Source: Abyssalbus ytuae (lineage in GTDB: Bacteria > Bacteroidota > Bacteroidia > Flavobacteriales > Flavobacteriaceae). From it: 64,000 nucleotides of DNA. The notes below the pieces were generated by a model. That model was given only the letters and a program-made list of their open reading frames with translations, was not told where the DNA came from and made no database searches. Location: contig NZ_CP094358.1 in assembly GCF_022807975.1 (NCBI RefSeq), positions 3,162,001 to 3,226,000 on the forward strand, written 5' to 3'. A program made the position numbers and the translations under genes. Shown here piece after piece: positions 1 to 7,918 of the stretch; position 1 is the first letter of the stretch, and each line of letters opens with the position of its first letter.

Positions 1-1
1 G

Positions 2-514
2 CAGGCCACATTTGAGCCTCATAAAAATATAATTACTGGTAATGTTACTTTATATGGGGCAATCAATGGTGAAGCTTATATTAATGGGATTGCCGGTGAA
101 CGTTTTTGTGTAAGAAATTCAGGAGCTAAAGCTGTAGTAGAAGGTGTTGGAGATCATGGTTGTGAATATATGACCGGGGGTGTTGCTGTTATATTAGGTA
201 AAATAGGACGAAACTTTGCCGCCGGAATGAGTGGAGGTATAGCCTATATATATAATCAGGGAAACACCGTAAACACGAATAACTTTAATATGGAAATGAT
301 TGAGTTGGAGGAATTAACATCTGAGGATAAAAAAGATGTTAAAAAACTTATAGAAAACCATCTCAAATATACTGATAGTCCGCTTGCAGAAAGTATACTG
401 AAAAATTGGGATGCTAACTCTAAGAACTTTATTAAGGTAATGCCGGTAGAGTATAAAAAAGCATTAGAAAGACTTGCAAAAGAAAAAGACGAACTAGAAC
501 TAACTACAGCATAA
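2..514 (+). CDS. gltB: Glutamate synthase large subunit, C-terminal end (partial)
   Basis: The open frame enters from the left edge (frame of position 2) and ends at TAA 512-514. It encodes the last ~170 residues of the large (glutaminase/FMN) subunit of glutamate synthase. This subunit makes glutamate from glutamine and 2-oxoglutarate in the cytoplasm with electrons from the small subunit. The visible part is the glycine-rich C-terminal beta-helix (GXGXG) domain, with repeats such as LYGAINGEAYINGIAGERF, GVGDHGCEYMTGG and GRNFAAGMSGG, followed by a charged tail. The gltD start lies only 5 nt downstream, so the two genes are cotranscribed. The 5' part is outside the window. Confidence 0.95.
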   Translation, partial: QATFEPHKNIITGNVTLYGAINGEAYINGIAGERFCVRNSGAKAVVEGVGDHGCEYMTGGVAVILGKIGRNFAAGMSGGIAYIYNQGNTVNTNNFNMEMIELEELTSEDKKDVKKLIENHLKYTDSPLAESILKNWDANSKNFIKVMPVEYKKALERLAKEKDELELTTA

Positions 515-519
515 TCAAA

Positions 520-1977
520 ATGGGAAAATTAAGAGGATTTTTGGAATTTGAAAGAACTAAAGAAAAAAATATAGAAGTAAAGGAACGTATTAAAAATTAT
601 CGGGAATTTACTAAGCCACTTTCTTCAGAAGAATTAGCCAGGCAAGGAGCCCGTTGTATGGAATGTGGTATACCTTTTTGTCATAGTGGTTGTCCGTTGG
701 GAAATTTAATCCCCGATTTTAATGATGCTGTGTACAAAAATGATTGGCAAAAAGCTCTTAAAATTTTACATTCAACAAACAATTTTCCTGAATTTACCGG
801 CAGGTTATGCCCCGCACCATGCGAATCAGCATGTGTATTAGGAATTATTCAACCACCCGTTGCAATTGAACTTATAGAAAAATATATAGTTGAAAGAGGA
901 TTTAAAGAAGGATGGATAAAGCCCCAAATACCTAAAAAAAGAACAGGTAAAAAAGTTGCGGTAGTAGGGTCTGGTCCGGCAGGATTAGCAGCAGCTCAGC
1001 AACTAAACAGGGCAGGCCACCTTGTAACTGTTTTTGAACGTGATAAAAAAATCGGGGGACTATTACGATATGGGATTCCTGATTTTAAACTTGAAAAATC
1101 AGTTATAGACAGACGGGTAAAAGTAATGGAAAGCGAAGGTATTGAGTTTAAAACCGGAGTAAATATTGGTGTTAATTATAGTGTTAACGACCTTGATGAG
1201 TTTGATGCCATTGTTTTATGTGGAGGCGCTACTAACAGAAGAGGATTGCCAATTCCGGGGTCTAATGCTAAAGGGGTTGTACAGGCAATGGAATTTTTGA
1301 AGAGAAATAATGAAGTAGTTGATGGTGTTGCCGAAATAACTCCCGGGTTGCATGCCAAAGGAAAAAATGTGATTGTAATAGGAGGTGGGGATACAGGCTC
1401 TGATTGCATTGGAACTTCAAACAGGCACGGGGCTAAATCGGTTACAAATTTTGAAATTATGCCAACACCTTCTGAAACAAGAACGGAAGAGCATCCCTGG
1501 CCCTTCTGGCCTTTTACCCTTAAAACAAGTTCTTCCCATGAAGAAGGGTGCAATAGAAATTGGAGTATATTGACCAAAGAATTTGTAAAGGATGAAAAAG
1601 ATAATTTAACAGCCATTAAAACTGTTCAGGTAGAATGGGTGAATATTCCCGGAGAGCGACCTCAATTAAAAGAAATTGATGGTACCGAAAAAGAATGGCC
1701 TTGTGATTTGGCTTTGCTGGCACTTGGTTTTACAGGTCCTGAAGCTAATTTAGCCGAACAGTTTGGAATAAATACAGATAATAGAAGCAATTATAAAGCA
1801 AGTAATTATCAAACTAATATCCCCCATATCTTTACTGCCGGCGATATGCGTCGAGGACAATCTCTTATTGTATGGGCAATATCCGAAGGTAGAGAAGCGG
1901 CCAGGGAAGTAGACAAATATCTTATGGGTAGCACTTTGCTGCCAACAAAAGAAAAAGGCGATCTTCCTGCAGCATAA
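520..1977 (+). CDS. gltD: Glutamate synthase small subunit (NADPH-dependent)
   Basis: This 485-residue protein is the electron-input subunit of glutamate synthase. It oxidises NAD(P)H and passes electrons through FAD and Fe-S clusters to GltB. The N-terminal Fe-S segment shows cysteines 46, 49, 54 and 58 (CMECGIPFCHSGC) and a second set around 97-105 (CPAPCESAC). A dinucleotide-binding motif VVGSGPAG lies at 148-155, a second nucleotide site GGGDTGSDCIG near 290, and the C-terminal FAD motif is IFTAGDMRRGQS. Length is normal for the family. It follows gltB with a 5-nt gap and is the last gene before a terminator at about 2013-2046. Confidence 0.97.
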   Translation: MGKLRGFLEFERTKEKNIEVKERIKNYREFTKPLSSEELARQGARCMECGIPFCHSGCPLGNLIPDFNDAVYKNDWQKALKILHSTNNFPEFTGRLCPAPCESACVLGIIQPPVAIELIEKYIVERGFKEGWIKPQIPKKRTGKKVAVVGSGPAGLAAAQQLNRAGHLVTVFERDKKIGGLLRYGIPDFKLEKSVIDRRVKVMESEGIEFKTGVNIGVNYSVNDLDEFDAIVLCGGATNRRGLPIPGSNAKGVVQAMEFLKRNNEVVDGVAEITPGLHAKGKNVIVIGGGDTGSDCIGTSNRHGAKSVTNFEIMPTPSETRTEEHPWPFWPFTLKTSSSHEEGCNRNWSILTKEFVKDEKDNLTAIKTVQVEWVNIPGERPQLKEIDGTEKEWPCDLALLALGFTGPEANLAEQFGINTDNRSNYKASNYQTNIPHIFTAGDMRRGQSLIVWAISEGREAAREVDKYLMGSTLLPTKEKGDLPAA

Positions 1978-2012
1978 AATCACCTCTCAAAACTTTTTAT
2001 TTAATTAGCACC

Positions 2013-2046
2013 AGCTCCTATTTTTAACAAAGTAGGGGCTTTTTTC
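2013..2046 (+). terminator. Intrinsic terminator after gltBD
   Basis: AGCTCCTA at 2013-2020 pairs with TAGGGGCT at 2033-2040 (one T-G wobble) and is followed directly by a run of six T. It ends the gltBD transcript. The convergent GT39 gene stops at 2050, so the hairpin may serve both directions. Confidence 0.75.
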
Positions 2047-2049
2047 TTA

Positions 2050-3657
2050 TTATTTTCTTTTGGTATAAATTAGCGTTACATGATTTTCAAAAAGAGCTTT
2101 TTGTCTGAGTAGCAGGGTTAGCTTTAAACCTTCAACATTATTAAGTTCTGTTTCAGCCTTTTTTGCATTTGTTATTACATATCCCTGAGGTTTTTTTGAT
2201 AAAAACTCTAACACAATATCTAATGAATCCGTAATGAAAAATGTTCTTTGAAAATTGATAGGAAAAGCACTGTCCATTCTTTTATAAACAATTATATCAC
2301 TATGTGGCGGGATTATTTTTTTTGCCATAGACACCGGGCTTTGAGAAGTTATTTGAGGAAATACAATGCCAAATAAAATTATGGATAATGATGCCCATGA
2401 TAAAGAAAGATAGATAAAACTTTTTTTCAGTTCCACCTTCTTAAATTTTAAAAAACTTAATATAGTTCCAATGGTAACTACACTTAACGTCAGGCTGAAA
2501 AACCTGACTTCATTCAATTGCTTTTCAAGTGTTAAAGCTATAAATCCACCTACGGGCAATATCACAGAAATAAAAACCAAAAAGATAAAACTCCACTTTA
2601 AACCTGAAGTAACCTTCCCTCTTTTATAAATCTCAACAAAATAGAAGGCTATTAAAACTGCAATAAAAGGAAAAGAAGGCATAGGGTAATTTGGCAATTT
2701 GGTGCCGGAAATACTAAAAATTCCAATAATTACAAGTGCTATTATTAAACAGAAAAGTATAAATTCTTTTTCTTTCCGCTTTTTGTAACCAAAAGCCAAA
2801 GCTTGTATGATGAAAAAAGAAAAGGGCATCAACCCTAAAATTACATATAACCATGTGATAATGAACAACCCGCCATGACCTTCCTTTTCATTTCCAAATC
2901 TGTTTAAATTATGATCAAGAAAAAAGCCTTTAGTCCACTCTCCATTTGTTTCAATATGTACTTTATAATACCATGGCAGGCAAATAATTAAAATTATGAA
3001 TGTAGCTAAAAATGGCTTGTGACTAATTATTGATTTATAGTTGAATTGTTTGGTAAATATTAAAAATAATATTACTACTAATCCAAACAATGCTAGGGAA
3101 AACGGTCCTTTAGCCATTACTGCAAGGGCAAGAGATATGTAGCTGATTATTAATGATTTGTTTTTTTTGGTTAAGTGAAAATTAAAAAAATTAAAAAACG
3201 AAAAACTTAAAAAGAAAATCAAATATGGATCCGGCACAGCCAAATGAAATTCCTGAATAAAAAACACTGAAGACCACAATATAAATACCGTAATATAGGC
3301 AGCTTTAGTTCCTTCAAATTTCTTTGTAAAGTAAAATGTACTGGCAATAGTGAGTGCTCCAAACACAGCAGAAAAAAATCTTGCACCTAAAGGTCCAACT
3401 CCAAATATTTTATAACTCAGCATCATAAAAAAATAATGTAGCGGGGGTTTATCAGTGCGAAGATTATTATTAAAGGTTGGTACAATAAAATTTGAATTCA
3501 CCAACATTTCCCTGGCTGCCTCTGTGTTTTTTGCTTCGTCTAAAATATAAATTGGATAACCAAAAATGTTGAATCCACATAATATAAAACTAACAAAACT
3601 AACAATTAATAATATTTTGTTATCAATTAGAAAACGTTTGCTTGATCTAAACAACAT
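2050..3657 (-). CDS. GT39/ArnT-like membrane glycosyltransferase
   Basis: This 535-residue polytopic membrane protein has about a dozen hydrophobic segments. The N-terminal region has the pattern of the PMT_2/ArnT family: LDEAKNTEAAREM with an acidic pair in the first periplasmic loop, then LRTDKPPLHYFFMML. Family members transfer a sugar from a polyprenyl-phosphate donor to lipid A, a lipid or a protein on the periplasmic face. The gene is divergent from a GT2 gene (3730) that could make the lipid-linked donor, with 72 bp between them. Substrate cannot be read from sequence. ArnT itself is only one of several possible functions. Confidence 0.85.
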   Translation of the reverse strand: MLFRSSKRFLIDNKILLIVSFVSFILCGFNIFGYPIYILDEAKNTEAAREMLVNSNFIVPTFNNNLRTDKPPLHYFFMMLSYKIFGVGPLGARFFSAVFGALTIASTFYFTKKFEGTKAAYITVFILWSSVFFIQEFHLAVPDPYLIFFLSFSFFNFFNFHLTKKNKSLIISYISLALAVMAKGPFSLALFGLVVILFLIFTKQFNYKSIISHKPFLATFIILIICLPWYYKVHIETNGEWTKGFFLDHNLNRFGNEKEGHGGLFIITWLYVILGLMPFSFFIIQALAFGYKKRKEKEFILFCLIIALVIIGIFSISGTKLPNYPMPSFPFIAVLIAFYFVEIYKRGKVTSGLKWSFIFLVFISVILPVGGFIALTLEKQLNEVRFFSLTLSVVTIGTILSFLKFKKVELKKSFIYLSLSWASLSIILFGIVFPQITSQSPVSMAKKIIPPHSDIIVYKRMDSAFPINFQRTFFITDSLDIVLEFLSKKPQGYVITNAKKAETELNNVEGLKLTLLLRQKALFENHVTLIYTKRK

Positions 3658-3729
3658 AACTTAGGTTCCTCTGAAAATAGATAAGTCTTATTAAAATTTA
3701 AGTTTCAAACTTATCTAAAAAAAGTTATC

Positions 3730-4719
3730 ATGATTGAAAGTCTTTATTATCTTTCTGTTATCATACCTGTATATAACGAAGAACAAAACATAAAGCCGCT
3801 AATAGAAAAAATTCAAAAAAGCCTTGAGAAGTTTTCGTATCAGGTAATTTTTGTGGATGATTGCTCCACAGACAATACAAGGGAAGAAATAAAGAAAATA
3901 AAAAACACCAATATTTTTTTAATTGAGTTGAAAAAGAACTACGGGCAAAGCATGGCTCTTGCAGCTGGTATAGATTTTGCCATAGGAGATTATATCGTAA
4001 CATTAGATGGCGATTTACAAAATGATCCTACAGATATTCCCGAAATGGTTGAAATAGCAGAACAGGGAAATTGGGATGTCGTAACGGGGGTGAGAAATAA
4101 AAGAAAAGATAGCTTTTTTAAGACCATACCCTCTAAAATCGCAAACTTCTTGATAAGAAAATTAACCAATTTAGACCTCAAAGACCAAGGATGTGCTTTA
4201 AAAATTTTTACTAAAGAAACTGCAAAAGAATTGAATTTGTACGGAGAGATGCACCGATTTATTAATTTACTTGCTTATTTAAACGGGGCCCGGATTACTC
4301 AGGTAAATGTAAAACATCATCACAGAAAATTTGGTAAATCCAAATACGGATTAGGAAGAACCTTAAAGGTAGTAAACGACCTTATTCTCATTATTTTTCA
4401 AAGGAAACATCTCCAAAAACCTATCTATTTGTTTGGCAATATTGGACTCTTGTTTTTTTCGCTTGGAACATTAATTAATTTATATTTATTGGTGGTAAAA
4501 ATAATGGGAAATAAGATTGGAGACAGGCCTTTACTTACATTGGGCGTATTATTTATAATAGTTGGCATACAATTTTTTACAATGGGTATAATAATTGACC
4601 TGTTAATGAGAACATACTTTGAGTCTCAAAAGAAGAGACCCTACAAAATCCGGCAAATATTTAACCATACTGATTCTGAAGCAGCAAAAGGCACTGAGAC
4701 AGTTCATTATAACAGTTAG
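3730..4719 (+). CDS. GT2 family glycosyltransferase, ArnC/DPM1-like
   Basis: This 329-residue protein has an N-terminal GT-A catalytic domain: VIIPVYNEEQNI, VDD at 42-44, and the metal-binding DGDLQNDP at about 93-100. Two C-terminal transmembrane helices (about 235-260 and 270-295) follow. This is the layout of polyprenyl-phosphate glycosyltransferases (ArnC, GtrB, DPM1-like), which load a sugar from a nucleotide donor onto undecaprenyl phosphate at the inner membrane. It probably supplies the lipid-linked sugar used by the divergent GT39 enzyme at 2050-3657. The donor sugar is unknown. Confidence 0.88.
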   Translation: MIESLYYLSVIIPVYNEEQNIKPLIEKIQKSLEKFSYQVIFVDDCSTDNTREEIKKIKNTNIFLIELKKNYGQSMALAAGIDFAIGDYIVTLDGDLQNDPTDIPEMVEIAEQGNWDVVTGVRNKRKDSFFKTIPSKIANFLIRKLTNLDLKDQGCALKIFTKETAKELNLYGEMHRFINLLAYLNGARITQVNVKHHHRKFGKSKYGLGRTLKVVNDLILIIFQRKHLQKPIYLFGNIGLLFFSLGTLINLYLLVVKIMGNKIGDRPLLTLGVLFIIVGIQFFTMGIIIDLLMRTYFESQKKRPYKIRQIFNHTDSEAAKGTETVHYNS

Positions 4720-4750
4720 AATATATGTTTCTTATTTTTGATCATTTAAT

Positions 4751-5449
4751 TTAAAATATCCTAAACACTTTATCACCCCATCTTATATTTGTTGTTTTAA
4801 TTTTTGGCAATAAAATATAAGATAATACTTTTTTATTGTACCATTGTTTAGGTTTTAAGGAAACAATATACGAAGCCAATAAGCTGGAGGATACCCCGAA
4901 AAGCATTCCAAAATACACATCAACAAAAAAATGTTGGATTAAATAAATTCGGGATATACCCACTGTAAATCCAACTAGGCAGAGAATGAACGACAATTTT
5001 CTATTATTTAAATACAAAGCAAAAAAGGTGAATAAAAAAAAGATAGTAGTAGTATGCCCTGAAGGGAAGGTATCCCTGTAGTATATTTTAACATTTTCAA
5101 CTAAATTTAAAATTCCGTCGGGATCACAATCAAAATATCGGTAAGGACGCATCCGATCTTTAAAAAAGAATTGTTTACATGAATGAACAAGTATAAGGTG
5201 AATTAAAGCTGCCAGGGTGAACTTATATATCCACTTTATGTTAAAAAATAATAGCAAACACAAAAAACATATAATAATAAACAAGCCATTACCAAATCTG
5301 CTCATATTTTTAAAAAAGATATCCAACAGCGGATTGTGGAAATTATTTATATAAAGTACTATGCTCCCTTTGTTAAATAGTAAAAAAGGAAAAAGAATTA
5401 ACAATGTAAGATAAAACGGATACAAACTTTTTTTGGAAAGTAAAAACAT
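4751..5449 (-). CDS. PAP2 superfamily phosphatase (membrane)
   Basis: This 232-residue membrane protein carries the three PAP2 signature motifs: KDRMRPYR, then SGHTTT, then SRIYLIQHFFVDVYFG, which holds the catalytic histidine. They sit between transmembrane helices in the usual order. Members remove phosphate from lipids such as phosphatidic acid, undecaprenyl pyrophosphate or lipid A (LpxE/LpxF type). I chose ATG 5449; an upstream in-frame TTG at 5467 would add six residues. It converges on the GT2 gene with 31 nt between stops, which suggests envelope-lipid metabolism, but the exact substrate is not determined. Confidence 0.88.
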   Translation of the reverse strand: MFLLSKKSLYPFYLTLLILFPFLLFNKGSIVLYINNFHNPLLDIFFKNMSRFGNGLFIIICFLCLLLFFNIKWIYKFTLAALIHLILVHSCKQFFFKDRMRPYRYFDCDPDGILNLVENVKIYYRDTFPSGHTTTIFFLFTFFALYLNNRKLSFILCLVGFTVGISRIYLIQHFFVDVYFGMLFGVSSSLLASYIVSLKPKQWYNKKVLSYILLPKIKTTNIRWGDKVFRIF

Positions 5450-5800
5450 ATGTATTGTTTTTACCAAAAATAAGTTTGCAATTAAAAGATAAAGTGACCA
5501 TTAAATTATAAAAGTATTATATAATTTACTTAGTATTTAATTTAGGTTAATTTAAGCATAAGGAAAAGTGAAGTTAATTTTACTTTATTGTTATTAAGGG
5601 TAAAGTACGAATGTAATTTATTGAAATATATATGAGTTTATTTGGTATACAATTAAAAAAGAATATAAAATTTGAAATAAGTCTCATGTTTTCTCCCAAT
5701 TTGAAAAAAATTGAAATATCATTTATACTGGGGGGAAGAGACAGGATATTTCCCATAGAAAACTACTTATGTGAATAAGGAGGGTTAGTAGGATACACTA

Positions 5801-5846
5801 AGAAAAAAGAAGGGCCGGCGTGTAGTCTATGCGCCGGCTCCTTCTT
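5801..5846 (-). terminator. Strong G+C-rich hairpin, terminator-like on minus strand
   Basis: AAGAAGGGCCGGCG (5807-5820) pairs with CGCCGGCTCCTTCTT (5832-5846) around an 11-nt loop with a single bulged base. Read on the minus strand, the stem is followed by a run of T (complement of 5803-5808), the form of a Rho-independent terminator. No annotated minus-strand gene ends here: the nearest gene upstream on that strand starts at 7918 and ends at 6419. Confidence 0.65.
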
Positions 5847-5927
5847 AGCCCCAATTACCATGAATTAACCTATTATGGTAACATGTAAACAAATGTATCA
5901 GGTCTTCTCATAATCAGCAAATAAACT

Positions 5928-6109
5928 GGGTATACAAAAAGTAATCAAAATATATTGTTTTTCATTTTGGAGAGCTTTAATGTGATATATTCAATATATA
6001 GTACTTTGAATTATTTTAAAAATTTCGATGCTAAAGGAATAAAGATTGTTCTTCTATTAAATAAAAATGTATGACTAATTTTTACAAAAAAGTCACTTTT
6101 TGTATACCC
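5928..6109. repeat. Perfect 15-bp inverted repeat enclosing 152 bp
   Basis: GGGTATACAAAAAGT at 5928-5942 recurs as its exact reverse complement at 6095-6109. The enclosed DNA has no gene. The arrangement resembles terminal inverted repeats of a miniature element, but no target-site duplication is evident in the flanks. Confidence 0.5.
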
Positions 6110-6198
6110 TTCTTTTTTTGGTGTTAATTGAGAGTAAATTACTTTTGGCTCATGAACTTTTTGATTGTAGGTTAAGTTCATAAATATTTGGGGCAAAC

Positions 6199-6254
6199 AA
6201 AAGGAAGAGGTTGATGTCACTTCACTGAACTTTTATACATCAACCCTTCCTTTT
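6199..6254. repeat. Long imperfect inverted repeat (18-19-bp arms)
   Basis: The arm at 6199-6217 (AAAAGGAAGAGGTTGATGT) pairs with ACATCAACCCTTCCTTTT at 6237-6254, leaving one bulged base and a 19-nt loop. Each arm ends in four T on one strand. It lies 165 bp downstream of the phosphoesterase gene (minus strand) and could end that transcript, though the T-run is short. Confidence 0.55.
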
Positions 6255-6418
6255 AAAAGCTAAACAGAAACAAAAGAGTCTTTTTATTTTAATTTCCCTC
6301 TCATTTTTTTAATGTCAGAATTGATTATCATCTTTTCAGTTTAGATACTTTAACAACTAAAATTATCAAATCAATCCACATAATTCTAAAAAGCATTGTG
6401 AGAGAACTCAAGAAAATT

Positions 6419-7918
6419 TTAATTAATCCATAGTACCCGATGACCACTTACATTTAGATGTAAATTTTCACTCTGTGCTTCTATTTTTATAAGATGAGCC
6501 CCTTTGCCCAGGTGCTCGGGAATTTTTATGCGCCATAAATGTTTGCTTATAGTTTTAGGTTGAGGGATTTGAGATAATTTTTGACTTTTATAACGACCGA
6601 GTTCCTGAAGGGTATAAAATTGCATTAGTTCCGGGGAAATGCCTTCGTGCTTTTCCATGGGTAACCAGCTATCGTCTTCGAAACTAATCATAACTTCTGT
6701 ATTCTTATCAGCAGCAAAGACATTTGCATATACATAGGGTTCGTTCAAAATATTCAAAGCAGTGTCCCATTGGTTTACTTCAGGTACCCATATATTCATT
6801 TGTTTGGTATATGGGGCTCCAGAAACTTTATAAGTTAAATGATATTTGTCTTTTTGAATATTCATTATCCAATATCCTTTGGGTGTACCATCGTACATTA
6901 AGGCAAACGGGATGCCCCTTATATCGTGAGGCCCTTGCCACCACGACCCACACACAGCGCCCCCAACCAGTTCATGAATGTCAGAAAGCCCGTTTCTTTT
7001 GTGGTATTCATGATATTGAGTGTGGGTATGCCCTGAAGCTATAAATATTTCCTCAAAGGGATTAAGGGCTGCAATGAGTTTGTCTTTGTTAGCCAATTCA
7101 TTTAGTGGTATATGCATAAATACTTTAATGGCTTTATATTGATTGCTTTTGTTTTGGGTAAGATTTTTTATGAATGTTAGTTGGTTTTGGTCTATTTTTC
7201 CTTCATAGTATTTTTTGTTTGCAGGATAAACATTATTAAGGACAAGAAACAAATTAGAACTATATTCAAAAGCATAGTAAGAGGGGCCGAAGTTTTTCTC
7301 GAAGTTCTGGTCTCTGCATTCGAGGGTAGTTTCCCCAAAATTCAGATCGTGGTTTCCTATTACATAAAAAACGGGAGAACCTATTAAACCGAGGGTTTGA
7401 GACAACGGTTGAAAGATTTCAGGATTATCAAATGACAAATCACCAAGGGGAACTATAAAATCCGGTTTATTTTCTACCAGTTCTTCTGTAACTAATTTTC
7501 CGGTATGGAAAATATCATCCATTACATCAACCTGTATATCTCCAAGTAAGGCTATTTTAAGGCTGTCTTTTTCCTGATGCGGGTACAAAGGAAAATAGAA
7601 ATTTTGTTCTTCTTTTTCTGAATCTTTATAAAATAATACTTTATTCAGCGAATCTATTTTTGAAATATAACCAGTTGGTTTTATTATAAAAACAGGATTA
7701 TGGAGTATAGTTTTAATTTTATACCTTCCTTTTTTATTTGTAGTAACGATATCTCTTCCATTACTCACCAAAATGTCGGGCAAAACAGTATCACCTGCAT
7801 CAAAAAGGGTATTACTGTTTTTATCAATAAAAACAATACCCTCTATATGCTTTTCTTGTTTTTGTGCATGGGTTATGAAAAATGCTAATATGCAACTAAT
7901 GAAAAGAAATGGTTTCAC
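6419..7918 (-). CDS. Secreted calcineurin-like metallophosphoesterase
   Basis: This 499-residue protein has a signal peptide (MKPFLFISCILAFFITHAQ). A small beta-sandwich MetallophosN-like domain follows (about 25-90), then a calcineurin-type catalytic domain with metal-binding motifs GDIQVD (126-131), GDLSFD (159-164), GNHD (188-191) and GHTHTQYHEYH (from 296). A C-terminal beta domain covers about 360-499. It should hydrolyse phosphomono- or diesters in the periplasm or at the surface. The GTG start (7916-7918) overlaps the alkaline phosphatase TGA by 4 nt (GTGA), so the two are translationally coupled. It is the last gene of the PUL 1 operon; the substrate is unknown. Confidence 0.9.
   Translation of the reverse strand: MKPFLFISCILAFFITHAQKQEKHIEGIVFIDKNSNTLFDAGDTVLPDILVSNGRDIVTTNKKGRYKIKTILHNPVFIIKPTGYISKIDSLNKVLFYKDSEKEEQNFYFPLYPHQEKDSLKIALLGDIQVDVMDDIFHTGKLVTEELVENKPDFIVPLGDLSFDNPEIFQPLSQTLGLIGSPVFYVIGNHDLNFGETTLECRDQNFEKNFGPSYYAFEYSSNLFLVLNNVYPANKKYYEGKIDQNQLTFIKNLTQNKSNQYKAIKVFMHIPLNELANKDKLIAALNPFEEIFIASGHTHTQYHEYHKRNGLSDIHELVGGAVCGSWWQGPHDIRGIPFALMYDGTPKGYWIMNIQKDKYHLTYKVSGAPYTKQMNIWVPEVNQWDTALNILNEPYVYANVFAADKNTEVMISFEDDSWLPMEKHEGISPELMQFYTLQELGRYKSQKLSQIPQPKTISKHLWRIKIPEHLGKGAHLIKIEAQSENLHLNVSGHRVLWIN

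Larger units (their letters stand above)
5450..6418. other. Gene-poor region with inverted repeats
   Basis: Almost 970 bp hold no convincing coding sequence. The longest frame (minus strand, 6011-6220, 69 codons) has no family resemblance I recognise. The region has three separate inverted-repeat structures: a G+C-rich hairpin at 5807-5846, a perfect 15-bp inverted pair at 5928-5942 and 6095-6109, and a long stem at 6199-6254. Much of the rest is A+T rich. It may be decayed mobile or foreign DNA, or the site of an unannotated RNA. Confidence 0.5.

Noticed and set aside
1176-1616. Long antisense open frame inside gltD
   Set aside because: It is a shadow frame opposite a well-supported gene and has no protein-family features.
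6011-6220. 69-codon minus-strand frame in the gene-poor region
   Set aside because: The translation shows no family likeness, overlaps the inverted repeats at 6095-6109 and 6199-6217, and has an unusual composition, so I treat it as chance.
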